Below are positions 34,484 to 43,664 of a DNA stretch of 64,000 nt, piece after piece (position 1 is the first letter of the stretch; every line of letters begins with the position of its first letter). This stretch comes from Tabrizicola sp. (GTDB lineage Bacteria; Pseudomonadota; Alphaproteobacteria; Rhodobacterales; Rhodobacteraceae), in the NCBI RefSeq assembly GCF_022842145.1, contig NZ_JALHQD010000010.1:83943-147942 (forward strand), in the 5' to 3' direction. The position numbers and the translations under genes are program-made. Below the pieces are notes generated by a model. That model saw only the letters and a list, made by a program, of their open reading frames with translations. It ran no database searches and was not told the origin of the DNA.

Positions 34484-35496
34484 CCGATCCTGTACAACCG
34501 CTGCTGGAGGTTCGTGACCTACAAACCACTTTCCGTCTGGGGGGCACGTCGCGCATCAGGGCTGTTGATGGCGTAAGCTTTTCGGTGGCCCCGGGCGAGA
34601 CCTTGGCCATCGTCGGGGAAAGCGGCTCTGGCAAGTCCGTCACCAGCCTGTCGATCATGCGCCTTCTGACCAAGGGCGTGGGCGAGATCACGCGCGGCGA
34701 GATCCTGCTGCGTGGCCGTGATCTGACCAAGCTGTCAGAACGCGAGATGCGCGCCGTGCGTGGCAAGGAAATCGGCATGATTTTCCAAGAGCCGATGACC
34801 AGCCTGAACCCAGTGCATACGCTTGGTGCCCAGATCTCGGAAGTCGTCATGCGCCATGAGGGGTTGTCGACCGCCAAGGCCCATGCCCGCGCCATCGACA
34901 TGCTGGCCCTTGTCGGGATTCCGGAACCGAAGAAACGCGCGGACAATTACCCGCATCAGATGTCGGGCGGCATGCGTCAGCGCGCGATGATCGCCATGGC
35001 CTTGGCCTGCCAGCCCCGGCTGTTGATCGCCGATGAGCCGACAACCGCGCTCGACGTGACGATCCAGGCACAAATTCTTGAGCTGATGAAGGATCTGCAG
35101 GCGCAGCTTGGAATGGCGATCATCTTCATCACGCATGATCTTGGAGTAGTTGCGGAAATGGCTGACCGGGTGGTGGTGATGTACGCAAGCCAGGTTGTGG
35201 AATCCGCATCCGTCGTAGACATTTTTGAACGCCCGCGCATGCCCTACACCGCGGGCCTTCTGAAATCGATCCCGCGGCTGGGGTCAGCTGGCCAACATCG
35301 TCGGCTGGACACCATTCCCGGCCAGGTGCCAATGCTGGCGCGCCTGCCATCGGGCTGCCGGTTTCGCCCGCGCTGCGCCTATGCGGTGCCCGCCTGCGCG
35401 CTGACCGAGCCCAGCTTGACCCGGGATACATCGGGCCGCGAGGTGCGATGCCTGCGGGCCGACGAACTGACACTCTCCGAAGGAATTCCGGCATGA
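34480..35496 (+). CDS. Peptide-type ABC transporter ATPase, Opp/DppD type
   Basis: A 338-residue ATPase with Walker [12 protein letters not shown], signature [11 protein letters not shown], Walker [13 protein letters not shown] and switch region [12 protein letters not shown]. The C-terminal oligopeptide-transporter extension ([15 protein letters not shown]) carries Cys residues that bind an iron-sulfur cluster in DppD homologues. It works with the DppF-type ATPase and the permeases at 12438-14345. It is placed 20 kb from them on the opposite arm. Confidence 0.93.
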   Translation: MTDPVQPLLEVRDLQTTFRLGGTSRIRAVDGVSFSVAPGETLAIVGESGSGKSVTSLSIMRLLTKGVGEITRGEILLRGRDLTKLSEREMRAVRGKEIGMIFQEPMTSLNPVHTLGAQISEVVMRHEGLSTAKAHARAIDMLALVGIPEPKKRADNYPHQMSGGMRQRAMIAMALACQPRLLIADEPTTALDVTIQAQILELMKDLQAQLGMAIIFITHDLGVVAEMADRVVVMYASQVVESASVVDIFERPRMPYTAGLLKSIPRLGSAGQHRRLDTIPGQVPMLARLPSGCRFRPRCAYAVPACALTEPSLTRDTSGREVRCLRADELTLSEGIPA

Positions 35497-36455
35497 CCGC
35501 GCTTCTTGCCGTCAAGAATCTTAAGAAATACTTCCCCATAAAGGGTGGCGTGCTGAATCGCGTGGTCAACAACGTGAAGGCCGTCGATGGCATCAGCTTT
35601 GACGTGATGAAGGGTGAGGTCGTGGGTCTGGTCGGCGAAAGCGGGTCAGGCAAGACCACCGTCGGGCGCACCTTGCTTCGGCTGGAGGAGGCAACCGATG
35701 GGGCGGTGCTGTTCGACGGCACCGACATCATGGAGATCGGCAAGGACGAAATGCGCGCCTATCGCAAGCGAATGCAGATCATCTTCCAGGACCCCTATGC
35801 CAGTCTGAACCCCCGCGAAAAGATCCGGACGGTGATCGGCCATGCGTTGGCCCTTCACAAGATCGGAACGTCCGCCGACCGCGAGGACCGCATCGTTGGC
35901 CTGCTGGAGCAGGTGGGCCTTTCGGCGGATTATCTTGACCGCTTTCCGCATGAATTCTCAGGCGGGCAACGACAACGGATCGGGATTGCGCGGGCTTTGG
36001 CCGTCAACCCCGACTTCGTGGTTGCCGATGAGCCGGTCTCGGCGCTTGACGTGTCCATTCAGGCGCAGGTCATAAATCTGCTGGACGACCTGCGATCCGA
36101 ATTCAACCTGACAATGCTGTTCATTGCCCATGACCTGGCCGTGGTGGAACATATCTGCGACCGAGTGATCGTGATGTATCTTGGGCGCATCATGGAAATT
36201 GCGCCGGCCACGGCCTTGTACAACAGCCCGGCGCATCCCTACACAAGGGCACTGTTGTCGGCGGTTCCAATCCCCAGACCAGGACACAAACGCAACCGGG
36301 TGCTTCTGACCGGCGACATCCCCAGCCCAATAAACCCTCCGTCAGGCTGTGTTTTTCGCACGCGCTGCCCCCAAGCGGTTGCAGAGTGCGCAATGGTCGT
36401 CCCCGATCTGAGGGAAGTTGCACCAGGACAGTTCAGCGCCTGCATCATGAACTGA
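35493..36455 (+). CDS. Peptide-type ABC transporter ATPase, Opp/DppF type
   Basis: A 320-residue ATPase starting at ATG 35493 (ATGA overlap with the DppD-type gene). Seen are [13 protein letters not shown] typical of the F subunit, Walker [12 protein letters not shown], signature [11 protein letters not shown], Walker [13 protein letters not shown] and the C-terminal [15 protein letters not shown] extension. It is the last gene of the rightward train and completes the importer. Confidence 0.94.
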   Translation: MTALLAVKNLKKYFPIKGGVLNRVVNNVKAVDGISFDVMKGEVVGLVGESGSGKTTVGRTLLRLEEATDGAVLFDGTDIMEIGKDEMRAYRKRMQIIFQDPYASLNPREKIRTVIGHALALHKIGTSADREDRIVGLLEQVGLSADYLDRFPHEFSGGQRQRIGIARALAVNPDFVVADEPVSALDVSIQAQVINLLDDLRSEFNLTMLFIAHDLAVVEHICDRVIVMYLGRIMEIAPATALYNSPAHPYTRALLSAVPIPRPGHKRNRVLLTGDIPSPINPPSGCVFRTRCPQAVAECAMVVPDLREVAPGQFSACIMN

Positions 36456-36524
36456 TCGGTGTCTGAAGATACGGTTCTGCTCATCCGGCCAAGGCCGCTT
36501 CATCCGATGCCCCGCGACATCCAT

Positions 36525-36551
36525 AGTGTCCACTATCGATTGGTGGACACT
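36525..36551. repeat. 9-bp inverted repeat
   Basis: AGTGTCCAC (36525-36533) and GTGGACACT (36543-36551) are perfectly complementary across a 9-base spacer. It lies 70 bases after the DppF-type stop. It could be a terminator stem, but no T-run follows, or a binding site for a dimeric regulator. Confidence 0.5.
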
Positions 36552-36570
36552 CTCCTGCACTGCGGGAGAG
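36550..36570 (+). terminator. Possible terminator hairpin after the rightward train
   Basis: CTCTCC (36550-36555) pairs with GGAGAG (36565-36570), with further pairing possible towards the loop. It directly abuts the preceding inverted repeat. There is no poly-T tail, so the call is weak. Confidence 0.35.
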
Positions 36571-36784
36571 TGGTCAGACCGGACGAGCATGGACGCCCCT
36601 CGGAAGCGGGATATTGTGCACAGTCGAGCATGTGATCGGGTACAGTCCTGTGTCGGACTGCCTAAGCCTCGGTAAGTCGAGCTTCATTGGTCTGTAGCTG
36701 ATTGCCCATGCAGGAAGACGACAAAGCCTTGGCGGCACATATTCGCCGATAAACGGCGGCTTCCCTGAAAGCCATGTTTGCTGC

Positions 36785-36815
36785 TTGACCTTGCCAGCGT
36801 TGGAAGGCGCACAGT
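36785..36815 (+). promoter_or_regulatory. MerR/CueR-like promoter of the copper ATPase gene
   Basis: A TTGACC -35 element (36785-36790) is followed by an imperfect dyad, CCTTgCCA (36789-36796) against TGGAAGG (36801-36807), and a weak -10-like CACAGT at 36810-36815. The spacing of 19 bases is the over-long spacing typical of MerR-family activation by copper or silver. The ATG is 45 bases further on. No cueR-like gene is in the window. Confidence 0.55.
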
Positions 36816-36854
36816 CAAGGTCCGTTTTCGACCGCGCAGCAAAAGGAGACCGCC

Positions 36855-39221
36855 ATGTCTACCGCTGATCCGCACGCAGGCCACGTCCACCCTGACGCAC
36901 GCAAGCCCGATGATCACGGGTCCCCCGGACCGGGTCCGAAGGCGGTCGATCCTGTCTGCGGCATGACGGTGTCCGTCCTTCCCGACACACGGACCGAACG
37001 CTTCGGCGGCGACGATTTCCATTTCTGTTCGGATAAATGCCAGACAAGGTTCCGGGCCGATCCCTGGTTTTACGCCTCGGGGCGCGCCGCTGGGCGGAAG
37101 ATGACCGGGGCGGCCAAAGTTCAGTACACCTGCCCGATGCATCCCGAGATCATCCGCGATGCGCCGGGGAGCTGCCCGATCTGCGGGATGGCACTGGAGC
37201 CGATGCTGCCCTCTGATGAGCCCAGCCATGAGTTGACCGACTTCACCCGCCGGATGTGGATTTCCGCGGCGGTCGCGGTTCCGCTGGTCGTGCTGACGAT
37301 GGGCGAACTGGTGGCTCTGCCGGTACGGGACTGGATCGGACATCAGACAGCCAGCTATCTGGAGTTTGCGCTGGCGACCCCGATCATTCTCTGGGCGGCC
37401 TTGCCGTTTTTCAGGCGCGGATGGGACTCGCTGGTGAACCGGTCGCCAAACATGTGGACCTTGATCAGCCTCGGTGTGGCGGCCGCGTATCTCTATTCAT
37501 TGGTTGCGACCTTCCTGCCCGGCGTGTTCCCCGAGGTTTACCGGATGGGTCACGGTGTCGGCACCTATTACGAGGCCGCCGTGGTGATCGTGGCCCTGGT
37601 CTTTGTGGGTCAGGTGCTGGAGTTGCGGGCGCGCGAACGCACCGGGGACGCAATCCGCGCCCTTCTGGACCTGGCGCCGAAGACCGCGCGACGCATCCTG
37701 CCCGACGGGACGGAATATGATGCACCACTGGAAAACATCATGGCGGGCGATCGGCTGCGCCTCCGTCCGGGCGATGCTGTTCCGGTCGACGGAACGGTGG
37801 TCGAGGGCCGCTCGTCTTTGGACGAAAGCATGCTGACCGGTGAATCCATGCCGGTCGAAAAGGGGCCGGGCGATGCGGTGACCGGGGCCACGATCAACAA
37901 GAACGGCTCGCTGGTGATCGAGGCGGGGAAGGTCGGCGCGGATACGGTGCTCGCGCAGATCGTGGCCATGGTGTCAAACGCGCGGCGATCCCGCGCGCCC
38001 ATTCAGGGGTTGGCGGACCGGGTCTCGGCGGTGTTCGTGCCGACGGTGGTTGCCATTGCCGTCATCGCCTTCGGCGTCTGGCTGACCTACGGCCCGGAAC
38101 CCGCGCTGGTCTTTGCCATCGCGTCGGCAGTATCGGTCCTGATCATCGCATGCCCCTGCGCGCTTGGGCTGGCGACGCCGATTTCCATCACCACGGCGGC
38201 AGGGCGCGGGGCGCAGGCCGGAGTTCTGATCAAGGACGCCGAGGCGCTGGAACGCATGGCGTCGGTGGATACGCTGATCGTCGACAAGACCGGCACGCTG
38301 ACCATGGGCAAACCTCGACTGACCGACACGATGACCCTTTCAGACTTACCCCAGCTTGACCTGCTGTCCTATGCCGCCGCGCTGGAGCGCGGCTCGGAAC
38401 ACCCGCTGGCCGAGGCCATCGTCGAGGGTTCCGAGCCGCTGGGCGCCGCGCGTCAGAACGTCACGGACTTTGCAGCCGTCACGGGCAAAGGTGTGCGTGG
38501 CAAGGTCGCAAACCGGGCGGTGGCGCTTGGCAATGCCGCGATGATGCGGGAGATGGGGCTGGACACCACGGCGGCAGAGGACAAGGCCGACACTCTCCGC
38601 GCCGAAGGTAAAACCGCGATGTTCATCGCAGTTGATGGGGCGCTGGTCGGCATCGTGGCGGTAGCAGACCCGATCAAGGAAACCACCGCGCAAGCGATCA
38701 GGGAACTTCACGCTCAGGGCCTGCGCGTCATCATGGCGACAGGCGACAACGAACGCACTGCGCAGGCCGTGGCGGGAAAACTGGGGATCGACGAGGTACG
38801 CGCCGGAATTCTGCCCGAGGCCAAGAAGGACCTGATCGACCAGTTGCGCCGGGCGGGCCACAAGATCGCCATGGCGGGCGATGGGGTGAACGATGCACCG
38901 GCCCTGGCCGCCGCCGATGTCGGGATCGCCATGGGCACGGGCGCGGATGTCGCGGTGGAAAGTGCCGGCATCACGCTTCTCGGTGGGGACCTGATGGGGA
39001 TCGTGCGGGCGCGCAAACTGGCCCGCGCCACCCTGCGCAACATCAAGCAGAACCTGTTCTTCGCTTTTGCATACAACGCGCTTGGCGTTCCGATCGCGGC
39101 AGGGCTGCTTTACCCCGCCACCGGGATGTTGCTGTCGCCGATGATAGCTGCGGCGGCGATGAGCCTGTCTTCCGTTTCGGTGATCACCAATGCGTTGCGG
39201 CTGCGGCGGGTCGAATTGTGA
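36855..39221 (+). CDS. Copper-type P1B ATPase with YHS and heavy-metal-binding domains
   Basis: A 788-residue metal-exporting P-type ATPase. The His-rich N-terminus (1-25) precedes a YHS domain (VDPVCGMTV, 31-39) and a CxMHP heavy-metal-binding domain (YTCPMHPEI to [10 protein letters not shown], 91-116). The standard HMA domain with GMTCxxC is absent. Membrane metal site Cys433-Pro-Cys435, actuator TGES, phosphorylated Asp477 in DKTGT, SEHPLA and GDGVND are intact. This domain set is common in copper/silver ATPases of the CopA/SilP kind; it exports monovalent copper at the inner membrane with ATP. The ribosome site AAAGGAG is well placed. It stands alone between two catabolic regions. Confidence 0.93.
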   Translation: MSTADPHAGHVHPDARKPDDHGSPGPGPKAVDPVCGMTVSVLPDTRTERFGGDDFHFCSDKCQTRFRADPWFYASGRAAGRKMTGAAKVQYTCPMHPEIIRDAPGSCPICGMALEPMLPSDEPSHELTDFTRRMWISAAVAVPLVVLTMGELVALPVRDWIGHQTASYLEFALATPIILWAALPFFRRGWDSLVNRSPNMWTLISLGVAAAYLYSLVATFLPGVFPEVYRMGHGVGTYYEAAVVIVALVFVGQVLELRARERTGDAIRALLDLAPKTARRILPDGTEYDAPLENIMAGDRLRLRPGDAVPVDGTVVEGRSSLDESMLTGESMPVEKGPGDAVTGATINKNGSLVIEAGKVGADTVLAQIVAMVSNARRSRAPIQGLADRVSAVFVPTVVAIAVIAFGVWLTYGPEPALVFAIASAVSVLIIACPCALGLATPISITTAAGRGAQAGVLIKDAEALERMASVDTLIVDKTGTLTMGKPRLTDTMTLSDLPQLDLLSYAAALERGSEHPLAEAIVEGSEPLGAARQNVTDFAAVTGKGVRGKVANRAVALGNAAMMREMGLDTTAAEDKADTLRAEGKTAMFIAVDGALVGIVAVADPIKETTAQAIRELHAQGLRVIMATGDNERTAQAVAGKLGIDEVRAGILPEAKKDLIDQLRRAGHKIAMAGDGVNDAPALAAADVGIAMGTGADVAVESAGITLLGGDLMGIVRARKLARATLRNIKQNLFFAFAYNALGVPIAAGLLYPATGMLLSPMIAAAAMSLSSVSVITNALRLRRVEL

Positions 39222-39299
39222 AAGGCAAGCCGAATGGCAAAGGACTTTGGGCCATGCCCTCCCGACGCGAAAAGCTAAATTCGGACGCCCGCCTGCCGC

Positions 39300-40328
39300 T
39301 CAGATGCTTTCGGGAGTGTAGATGTCGAACAGGAATGTGACCCGATGGGCCCCGCCTTCGCGCCCGGTGGACTTGGTCTTCACGAGGGTGGAAATCGTTT
39401 CACTGGCAAAGCGCTCCATCGGGTGTGAGATCAGCATGGACAGCGTGCCGTCGATCAGAGCGGCTCGGGTCGCATCGAAGAGTTCGTAGCCGACCGCGAC
39501 AAAATCCGCGCGTCTTGGAAGGGCACGCAGGGCGGCGATTGCGCCAGTGACGCCACCGCCCGAGATGAAAAGACCGCACAGGTCCGGATGGTCGGTCAGA
39601 AGCTTCTCGACATGTTCCCGCGCCACGACGGCAGATTCGTAGGTCGGCAGCGGCTCCAGCAGCGTGAAGTCCGTGTTGTGTTCGCGGAAATATGACCGAA
39701 ACCCGCTTTCGTTCATCTCCTGGTTCCGCAAGCGGTGACTGCCCACCAAAATTCCAATCTTGCCGGGCGTGCGGACCATCCGGTTGAACGCCCAGGCCGC
39801 GGTGCGCCCGACCTTCCAGTTGTCCAGCCCGACGAAGCTGACATTGCCCTTGGCCGACAGCGGGCCGATCAATGACGTGACCGGCACGCCCCGCTCCAGC
39901 ACCGTGTCGATCGCATCGGCCACGAAATGATGCTGTGGGGCCACAATGGCCATCGACTCGCAGCGCTCGCCCAGCGAGACGATGTGGGCTGCGACCTTCT
40001 CGGGCGTGAGGTCTTCCAGAAATTCGAGGATCAGTTCGATGCGGCCGCCCTGCCAGTTTTCGGCCGCGTCCGCTATGGCCTCGCCTAGGATGCGATAGAA
40101 GGTCCTCTCCTTCCGCTGCAACAGCACGCCCAGGCGATGCGTGGTCTGCGTGGAGCGCACGGCATGCTCGATGGTGCGAAGTCCGTAAAAGCCGATCTGC
40201 TCTGCGGCCGACAGCACACGCGCCAGGGTTGGGGGGCGGACGGAATCGGGGTCGTTCAAGGCCCGGTTCACCGTTGAGATGGAAACGCCCGCCGCTTCTG
40301 CAAGGTCGGGAATAGTCGGTCGTTTCAC
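39300..40328 (-). CDS. LacI-family transcriptional regulator 1
   Basis: A 342-residue regulator. The N-terminal LacI helix-turn-helix is TIPDLAEAAGVSISTVNRAL, followed by the hinge and a periplasmic-binding-protein-like sensor domain with VGLDNWKVGRTAAW. It starts with GTG 40326-40328. It is divergent from the CUT2 transporter operon and probably represses it until a sugar ligand binds. It is closely similar in the sensor domain to the LacI regulator at 48688-49713 (shared GLDNWxVGRTAAW and NESGFRSY), so the two likely sense related ligands. Confidence 0.9.
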   Translation of the reverse strand: MKRPTIPDLAEAAGVSISTVNRALNDPDSVRPPTLARVLSAAEQIGFYGLRTIEHAVRSTQTTHRLGVLLQRKERTFYRILGEAIADAAENWQGGRIELILEFLEDLTPEKVAAHIVSLGERCESMAIVAPQHHFVADAIDTVLERGVPVTSLIGPLSAKGNVSFVGLDNWKVGRTAAWAFNRMVRTPGKIGILVGSHRLRNQEMNESGFRSYFREHNTDFTLLEPLPTYESAVVAREHVEKLLTDHPDLCGLFISGGGVTGAIAALRALPRRADFVAVGYELFDATRAALIDGTLSMLISHPMERFASETISTLVKTKSTGREGGAHRVTFLFDIYTPESI

Positions 40329-40653
40329 TTCAAATTTCCCCGTCCCTGAGTCGCGAACCTCTCAATTCCATCCATCCGGCTAAAGCCATGACATCATTTG
40401 GAATGAAATTCCGATGCATAATAGATCGCCGTTGATTTCAAACATGTCAACGCTGCATGAGAAAAGAGTTGTTCGCGTTCACCTAGAAATCTGCCGACAA
40501 CACTGGGGGAGGCCCAAAGCACGATTGTCAGACCGTATCCACCGCCGTGGCGGGGGGCCTGTCGGTTTGTGCCGCGGCAGATCCAGGGGGCCAACAGGCT
40601 CGATCCAAGTCGGGCCGCGGGTTTGCGGCCGTATCAAAACGGGAGGAAAGACA
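40329..40653. promoter_or_regulatory. Divergent promoter region, LacI 1 / CUT2 operon
   Basis: This 325-base gap should hold both promoters. Candidate operators are CGTTGA (40430-40435) with TCAACG (40447-40452) across an 11-base spacer, and GGAAT-gaa-ATTCC at 40400-40412. A strong ribosome site GGGAGG is at 40641-40646 before ATG 40654. No small gene is seen. Confidence 0.55.
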
Positions 40654-41613
40654 ATGACGTTCACCAAGACCCTCGCTGCAGGGATGACGGCGGCGCTGAT
40701 GGCGTCTGGTGCCTACGCACAAGACATCGCCGTGATCGTGGGCTCGGCCCAGGACGGCTTCTGGAACATGGTCAAGAAGGGCGTCGACGACGCAACCCTG
40801 ATGGTCGAAGCCAATGGCGGCACCGTCAACTTCATGCAGACCCCGAACTACGACAACTTCGGTCCCGACCTGGCCGCCCTGATCGAGCAGGCTGTGGCTC
40901 AGGGTGCCGAAGGCATCGCGATCCCGAACTGGCTGCCGGAGTCGGAAACCCCGGCGCTGAAGGCGGCACGTGATGCGGGCGTGGTAATCATGTCCTTCAA
41001 CGCGGGACAGGAGCATATGGGCGAGTATGACGCGCTGAACTACTTCGGTTCGGACGAATACATCGCCGGCGTCGAGGGCGGGAAATACCTGGCATTCAAG
41101 GGTGCCAAGAAGATCCTCTGCCACATCCAGAACCCCGGTGCCGTGAACCTGGAAACCCGCTGCAAGGGCGTGGAAGATGGCGCCAAGGAAGCCGGTGCCG
41201 CGACCTACATCCTGCGCGTTCCGGCGAACCTTGATCAGGACATGGTTGGCACCTCGGAAGCGATCAAGTCTGAGCTGATCGCCGATCCGTCGATCGACGC
41301 CGTGATCACCTTGGCCGCCTGGGCCTCGGACGCCGCTGCAAGCGCGATCGATCAGCAGGGCGCCACCGGCAAGATCCAGCTTGGCACCTTCGACATGTCG
41401 GCCGCCGTGCTGGAGCGCATCGCCGCTGGCACCCAGACCTTCGCCATCGACCAGCAGCCCTACCTGCAGGGCTTCCTGTCGACCTCGATGCTGTTTGCCA
41501 ACCTGAAGTTCGGCACCGCCATCGCGACGAAGCCCGTGCTGACCGGCCCGGCCATCGTGGACGCGACCAACGTTGCCGCCGCCGTCGAAGGCGTGAAGCT
41601 CGGCGCACGCTGA
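40654..41613 (+). CDS. CUT2-family sugar ABC transporter substrate-binding protein
   Basis: A 319-residue periplasmic binding protein of the ribose/xylose/fructose cluster (type I fold). The signal peptide ends at about residue 22 (ASGAYA). Typical segments are VIVGSAQDGFWNMVKKGV, EGIAIPNWLPE, YFGSDEYIAG and AIDQQPYLQGF. ATG 40654 follows a good ribosome site 7 bases away; upstream frame codons are not needed. It delivers a sugar or polyol to the permease encoded next. Confidence 0.9.
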   Translation: MTFTKTLAAGMTAALMASGAYAQDIAVIVGSAQDGFWNMVKKGVDDATLMVEANGGTVNFMQTPNYDNFGPDLAALIEQAVAQGAEGIAIPNWLPESETPALKAARDAGVVIMSFNAGQEHMGEYDALNYFGSDEYIAGVEGGKYLAFKGAKKILCHIQNPGAVNLETRCKGVEDGAKEAGAATYILRVPANLDQDMVGTSEAIKSELIADPSIDAVITLAAWASDAAASAIDQQGATGKIQLGTFDMSAAVLERIAAGTQTFAIDQQPYLQGFLSTSMLFANLKFGTAIATKPVLTGPAIVDATNVAAAVEGVKLGAR

Positions 41614-41629
41614 GCGCAGACCTGACCCC

Positions 41630-41655
41630 GGACCCGGCCAGAGATGGCCGGGTCC
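41630..41655 (+). terminator. Intercistronic hairpin after the CUT2 binding-protein gene
   Basis: GGACCCGGCCA (41630-41640) and TGGCCGGGTCC (41645-41655) form a perfect 11-bp stem closed by a GAGA tetraloop, 16 bases after the stop codon and 52 bases before the permease gene. There is no T-run, so RNA stabilisation or partial attenuation is more likely than full termination. Confidence 0.78.
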
Positions 41656-41707
41656 AAGCCGGTCCGACCCGGGCCTGGCAGACGGCCGCAGCGGAGGAGA
41701 ACGCCGA

Positions 41708-42763
41708 ATGACCGACACGACCACAAACAACCGCACCGAGATCAGGCCCGCCGGCCCCGATGCCTCGGCAGGGTTCTCGTTGAAGAGCTTCTTTCGCAGC
41801 CCGGCGGCTGGGGCCTTCATGGGCTTTGTCGCGGTCTTCGTGTTGTTCTCGATCTTCGGCTACAGCCGCAATTTCTTGTCCGTCCCGGGCATGACCACCT
41901 GGATGAACTTCGCCTCGATCATCGGAATGATCGCCATTCCGGTCGGCTTCCTGATGATCGCGGGCGAACTGGACATCTCGACCGGGGCCGTGGTTCCAGC
42001 CTCGACCATGACCGTCGCCATCGTGTCGCAGCACTACGAGATGCCGGTGATGGTGGGTATCGCGGCAGCACTGGCCATCGGCGCGCTGATCGGCTTCGTC
42101 AACGGGTTCATCGTCACCCGCACGCGCGTTCCGTCCTTCATCGTGACGCTGGCCACGCTTTTTGCCGTCGCGGGGCTGACGCTTTACCTGTCGATCTTCT
42201 TCATCAACAACACCAACTCTTTCTACAACGCGCCGGACTGGGCCAAGTCGCTGTTCGGCGGCAAGGTCTGGGGCTTTAACTCCTCGGTCTTCTGGTGGCT
42301 GGGGATGATCGCAGGCTTCATCTTCTTCCTGCACTACTCGCCCAAAGGCAGCTGGGTCTTCGCCCTGGGCGGCGATCAGGAAAGCGCGCGGAACGCCGGT
42401 ATCCCGGTCAACGGGTTGAAGATCTGGCTCTTTGTCCTCTGCTCGACCTCGGCCGCCTTTGCGGGAGTATTGCAGGTCATCACCTTCAGCTCGGCCACCT
42501 CGCAGGCAAACTTCGGGCTGATCTTCAACACCATCATCTCGGTCGTCGTGGGGGGCGTCCTGCTGACAGGGGGCTTCGGCACGGTGATGGGCATCGTCTT
42601 CGGCGTGCTGACCCTCTCCATCGTGACCCAGGCGATCGGCTTTACCAACATCGACCGGAACCTGTCGTTCCTTATCATCGGAGTGATGCTGCTGATTGCC
42701 GTCCTGATGAACGACACCTTCCGCCAGCTTGCGACCAGCTGGTCCACCGCGAAGAAGAAGTGA
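41708..42763 (+). CDS. CUT2-family sugar ABC transporter permease
   Basis: A 351-residue permease with about ten hydrophobic segments, of the RbsC/XylH/FrcC type. Family marks are [39 protein letters not shown] and [23 protein letters not shown] ribosome site precedes the ATG. It forms the membrane channel with the single-domain ATPase that follows after 10 bases. Confidence 0.92.
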   Translation: MTDTTTNNRTEIRPAGPDASAGFSLKSFFRSPAAGAFMGFVAVFVLFSIFGYSRNFLSVPGMTTWMNFASIIGMIAIPVGFLMIAGELDISTGAVVPASTMTVAIVSQHYEMPVMVGIAAALAIGALIGFVNGFIVTRTRVPSFIVTLATLFAVAGLTLYLSIFFINNTNSFYNAPDWAKSLFGGKVWGFNSSVFWWLGMIAGFIFFLHYSPKGSWVFALGGDQESARNAGIPVNGLKIWLFVLCSTSAAFAGVLQVITFSSATSQANFGLIFNTIISVVVGGVLLTGGFGTVMGIVFGVLTLSIVTQAIGFTNIDRNLSFLIIGVMLLIAVLMNDTFRQLATSWSTAKKK

Positions 42764-42773
42764 GGAGAGCGAT

Positions 42774-43598
42774 ATGTCCGACGCAAAACCCGTTCTCGAA
42801 CTGCGCAATGTCGACAAAAGCTTCGGCCCCATCGAGGTGCTGAACGACATCAGCCTCAAGGTCGGCGCGGGCGAGGTCCTGTGCCTGCTGGGCGACAATG
42901 GTGCCGGGAAATCGACGCTGATCAAGCTGATGTCCGGCGTTCACCAGCCGACGCGGGGCGATATCCTGATGGATGGCGCACCGATCACCTTTGCCAGTCC
43001 CCGCGACGCACAAGAGCGTGGGATCGCGACCGTCCACCAGTTTGGCGGGACCTATCCGCTCATGTCCGTAGGTCGCAACTTCTTCATGGGCTCCGAGCCG
43101 ACCAAGGGCTTCGGTCCGTTCAAGGTCTTCGACCGCAAGCGCGCCAACAGCATCGCGGTCGCCGAGGTGCAGAAGATGGGCATCACCCGCATCACCGACG
43201 GCGACCGTCTGGTCGGCGGCCTGTCGGGCGGTGAGCGGCAGTCGCTGGCCATTGCCCGAGCGGTCTATTTTGGTGCGCGCGTCCTGATCCTGGACGAGCC
43301 GACGGCAGCCCTTGGCGTCAAGCAGGCGGCCCACGTTCTGCGGATCGTGAACCAGGCAAAGCGGCGCGGCCTTGCCGTGATCTTCATCACCCACCAGGTG
43401 ATGCACGCAATGGCAGTGGGCGACCACTTTGCCGTCCTGATCCGCGGGGCCGTCGCCTCGGATTTCCGCAAGGGCGAGAAGACCCGCGAGCAGATTGCCG
43501 ACCTGATGGCGGGCGGAGAGTCCATGGTCGAGCTCGAAGCGAACATCGACGGCTACATGGAAACCCACGGCGGCCACCCGCCGCCGCCCGCCCACTGA
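42774..43598 (+). CDS. CUT2-family sugar ABC transporter ATPase (single domain)
   Basis: A 274-residue ATPase with Walker [12 protein letters not shown], signature [11 protein letters not shown], Walker [13 protein letters not shown] and switch His in FITHQ. Most CUT2 ATPases (RbsA, XylG) carry two ATPase domains in about 500 residues; this is half that size, like FrcA of the rhizobial fructose system, and the order binding protein-permease-ATPase also matches frcBCA. ATG 42774 is placed by the AGGAGAG ribosome site. The C-terminus is His/Pro-rich. Confidence 0.92.
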   Translation: MSDAKPVLELRNVDKSFGPIEVLNDISLKVGAGEVLCLLGDNGAGKSTLIKLMSGVHQPTRGDILMDGAPITFASPRDAQERGIATVHQFGGTYPLMSVGRNFFMGSEPTKGFGPFKVFDRKRANSIAVAEVQKMGITRITDGDRLVGGLSGGERQSLAIARAVYFGARVLILDEPTAALGVKQAAHVLRIVNQAKRRGLAVIFITHQVMHAMAVGDHFAVLIRGAVASDFRKGEKTREQIADLMAGGESMVELEANIDGYMETHGGHPPPPAH

Positions 43599-43664
43599 CG
43601 GACCCGAAGTTTGGAATGGAAAGCCGGTCAGCCGCGCGCTGCCCGCAAGAAGGAGTGTTGTCCC

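Larger units (their letters stand above)
36456..36854. other. Intergenic region between importer operon and copper ATPase
   Basis: No gene is seen in these 399 bases. The left part holds two consecutive inverted repeats (36525-36551 and 36550-36570) that may end the rightward train. The right end holds the metal-responsive promoter of the ATPase gene and its ribosome site (AAAGGAG). Confidence 0.6.
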
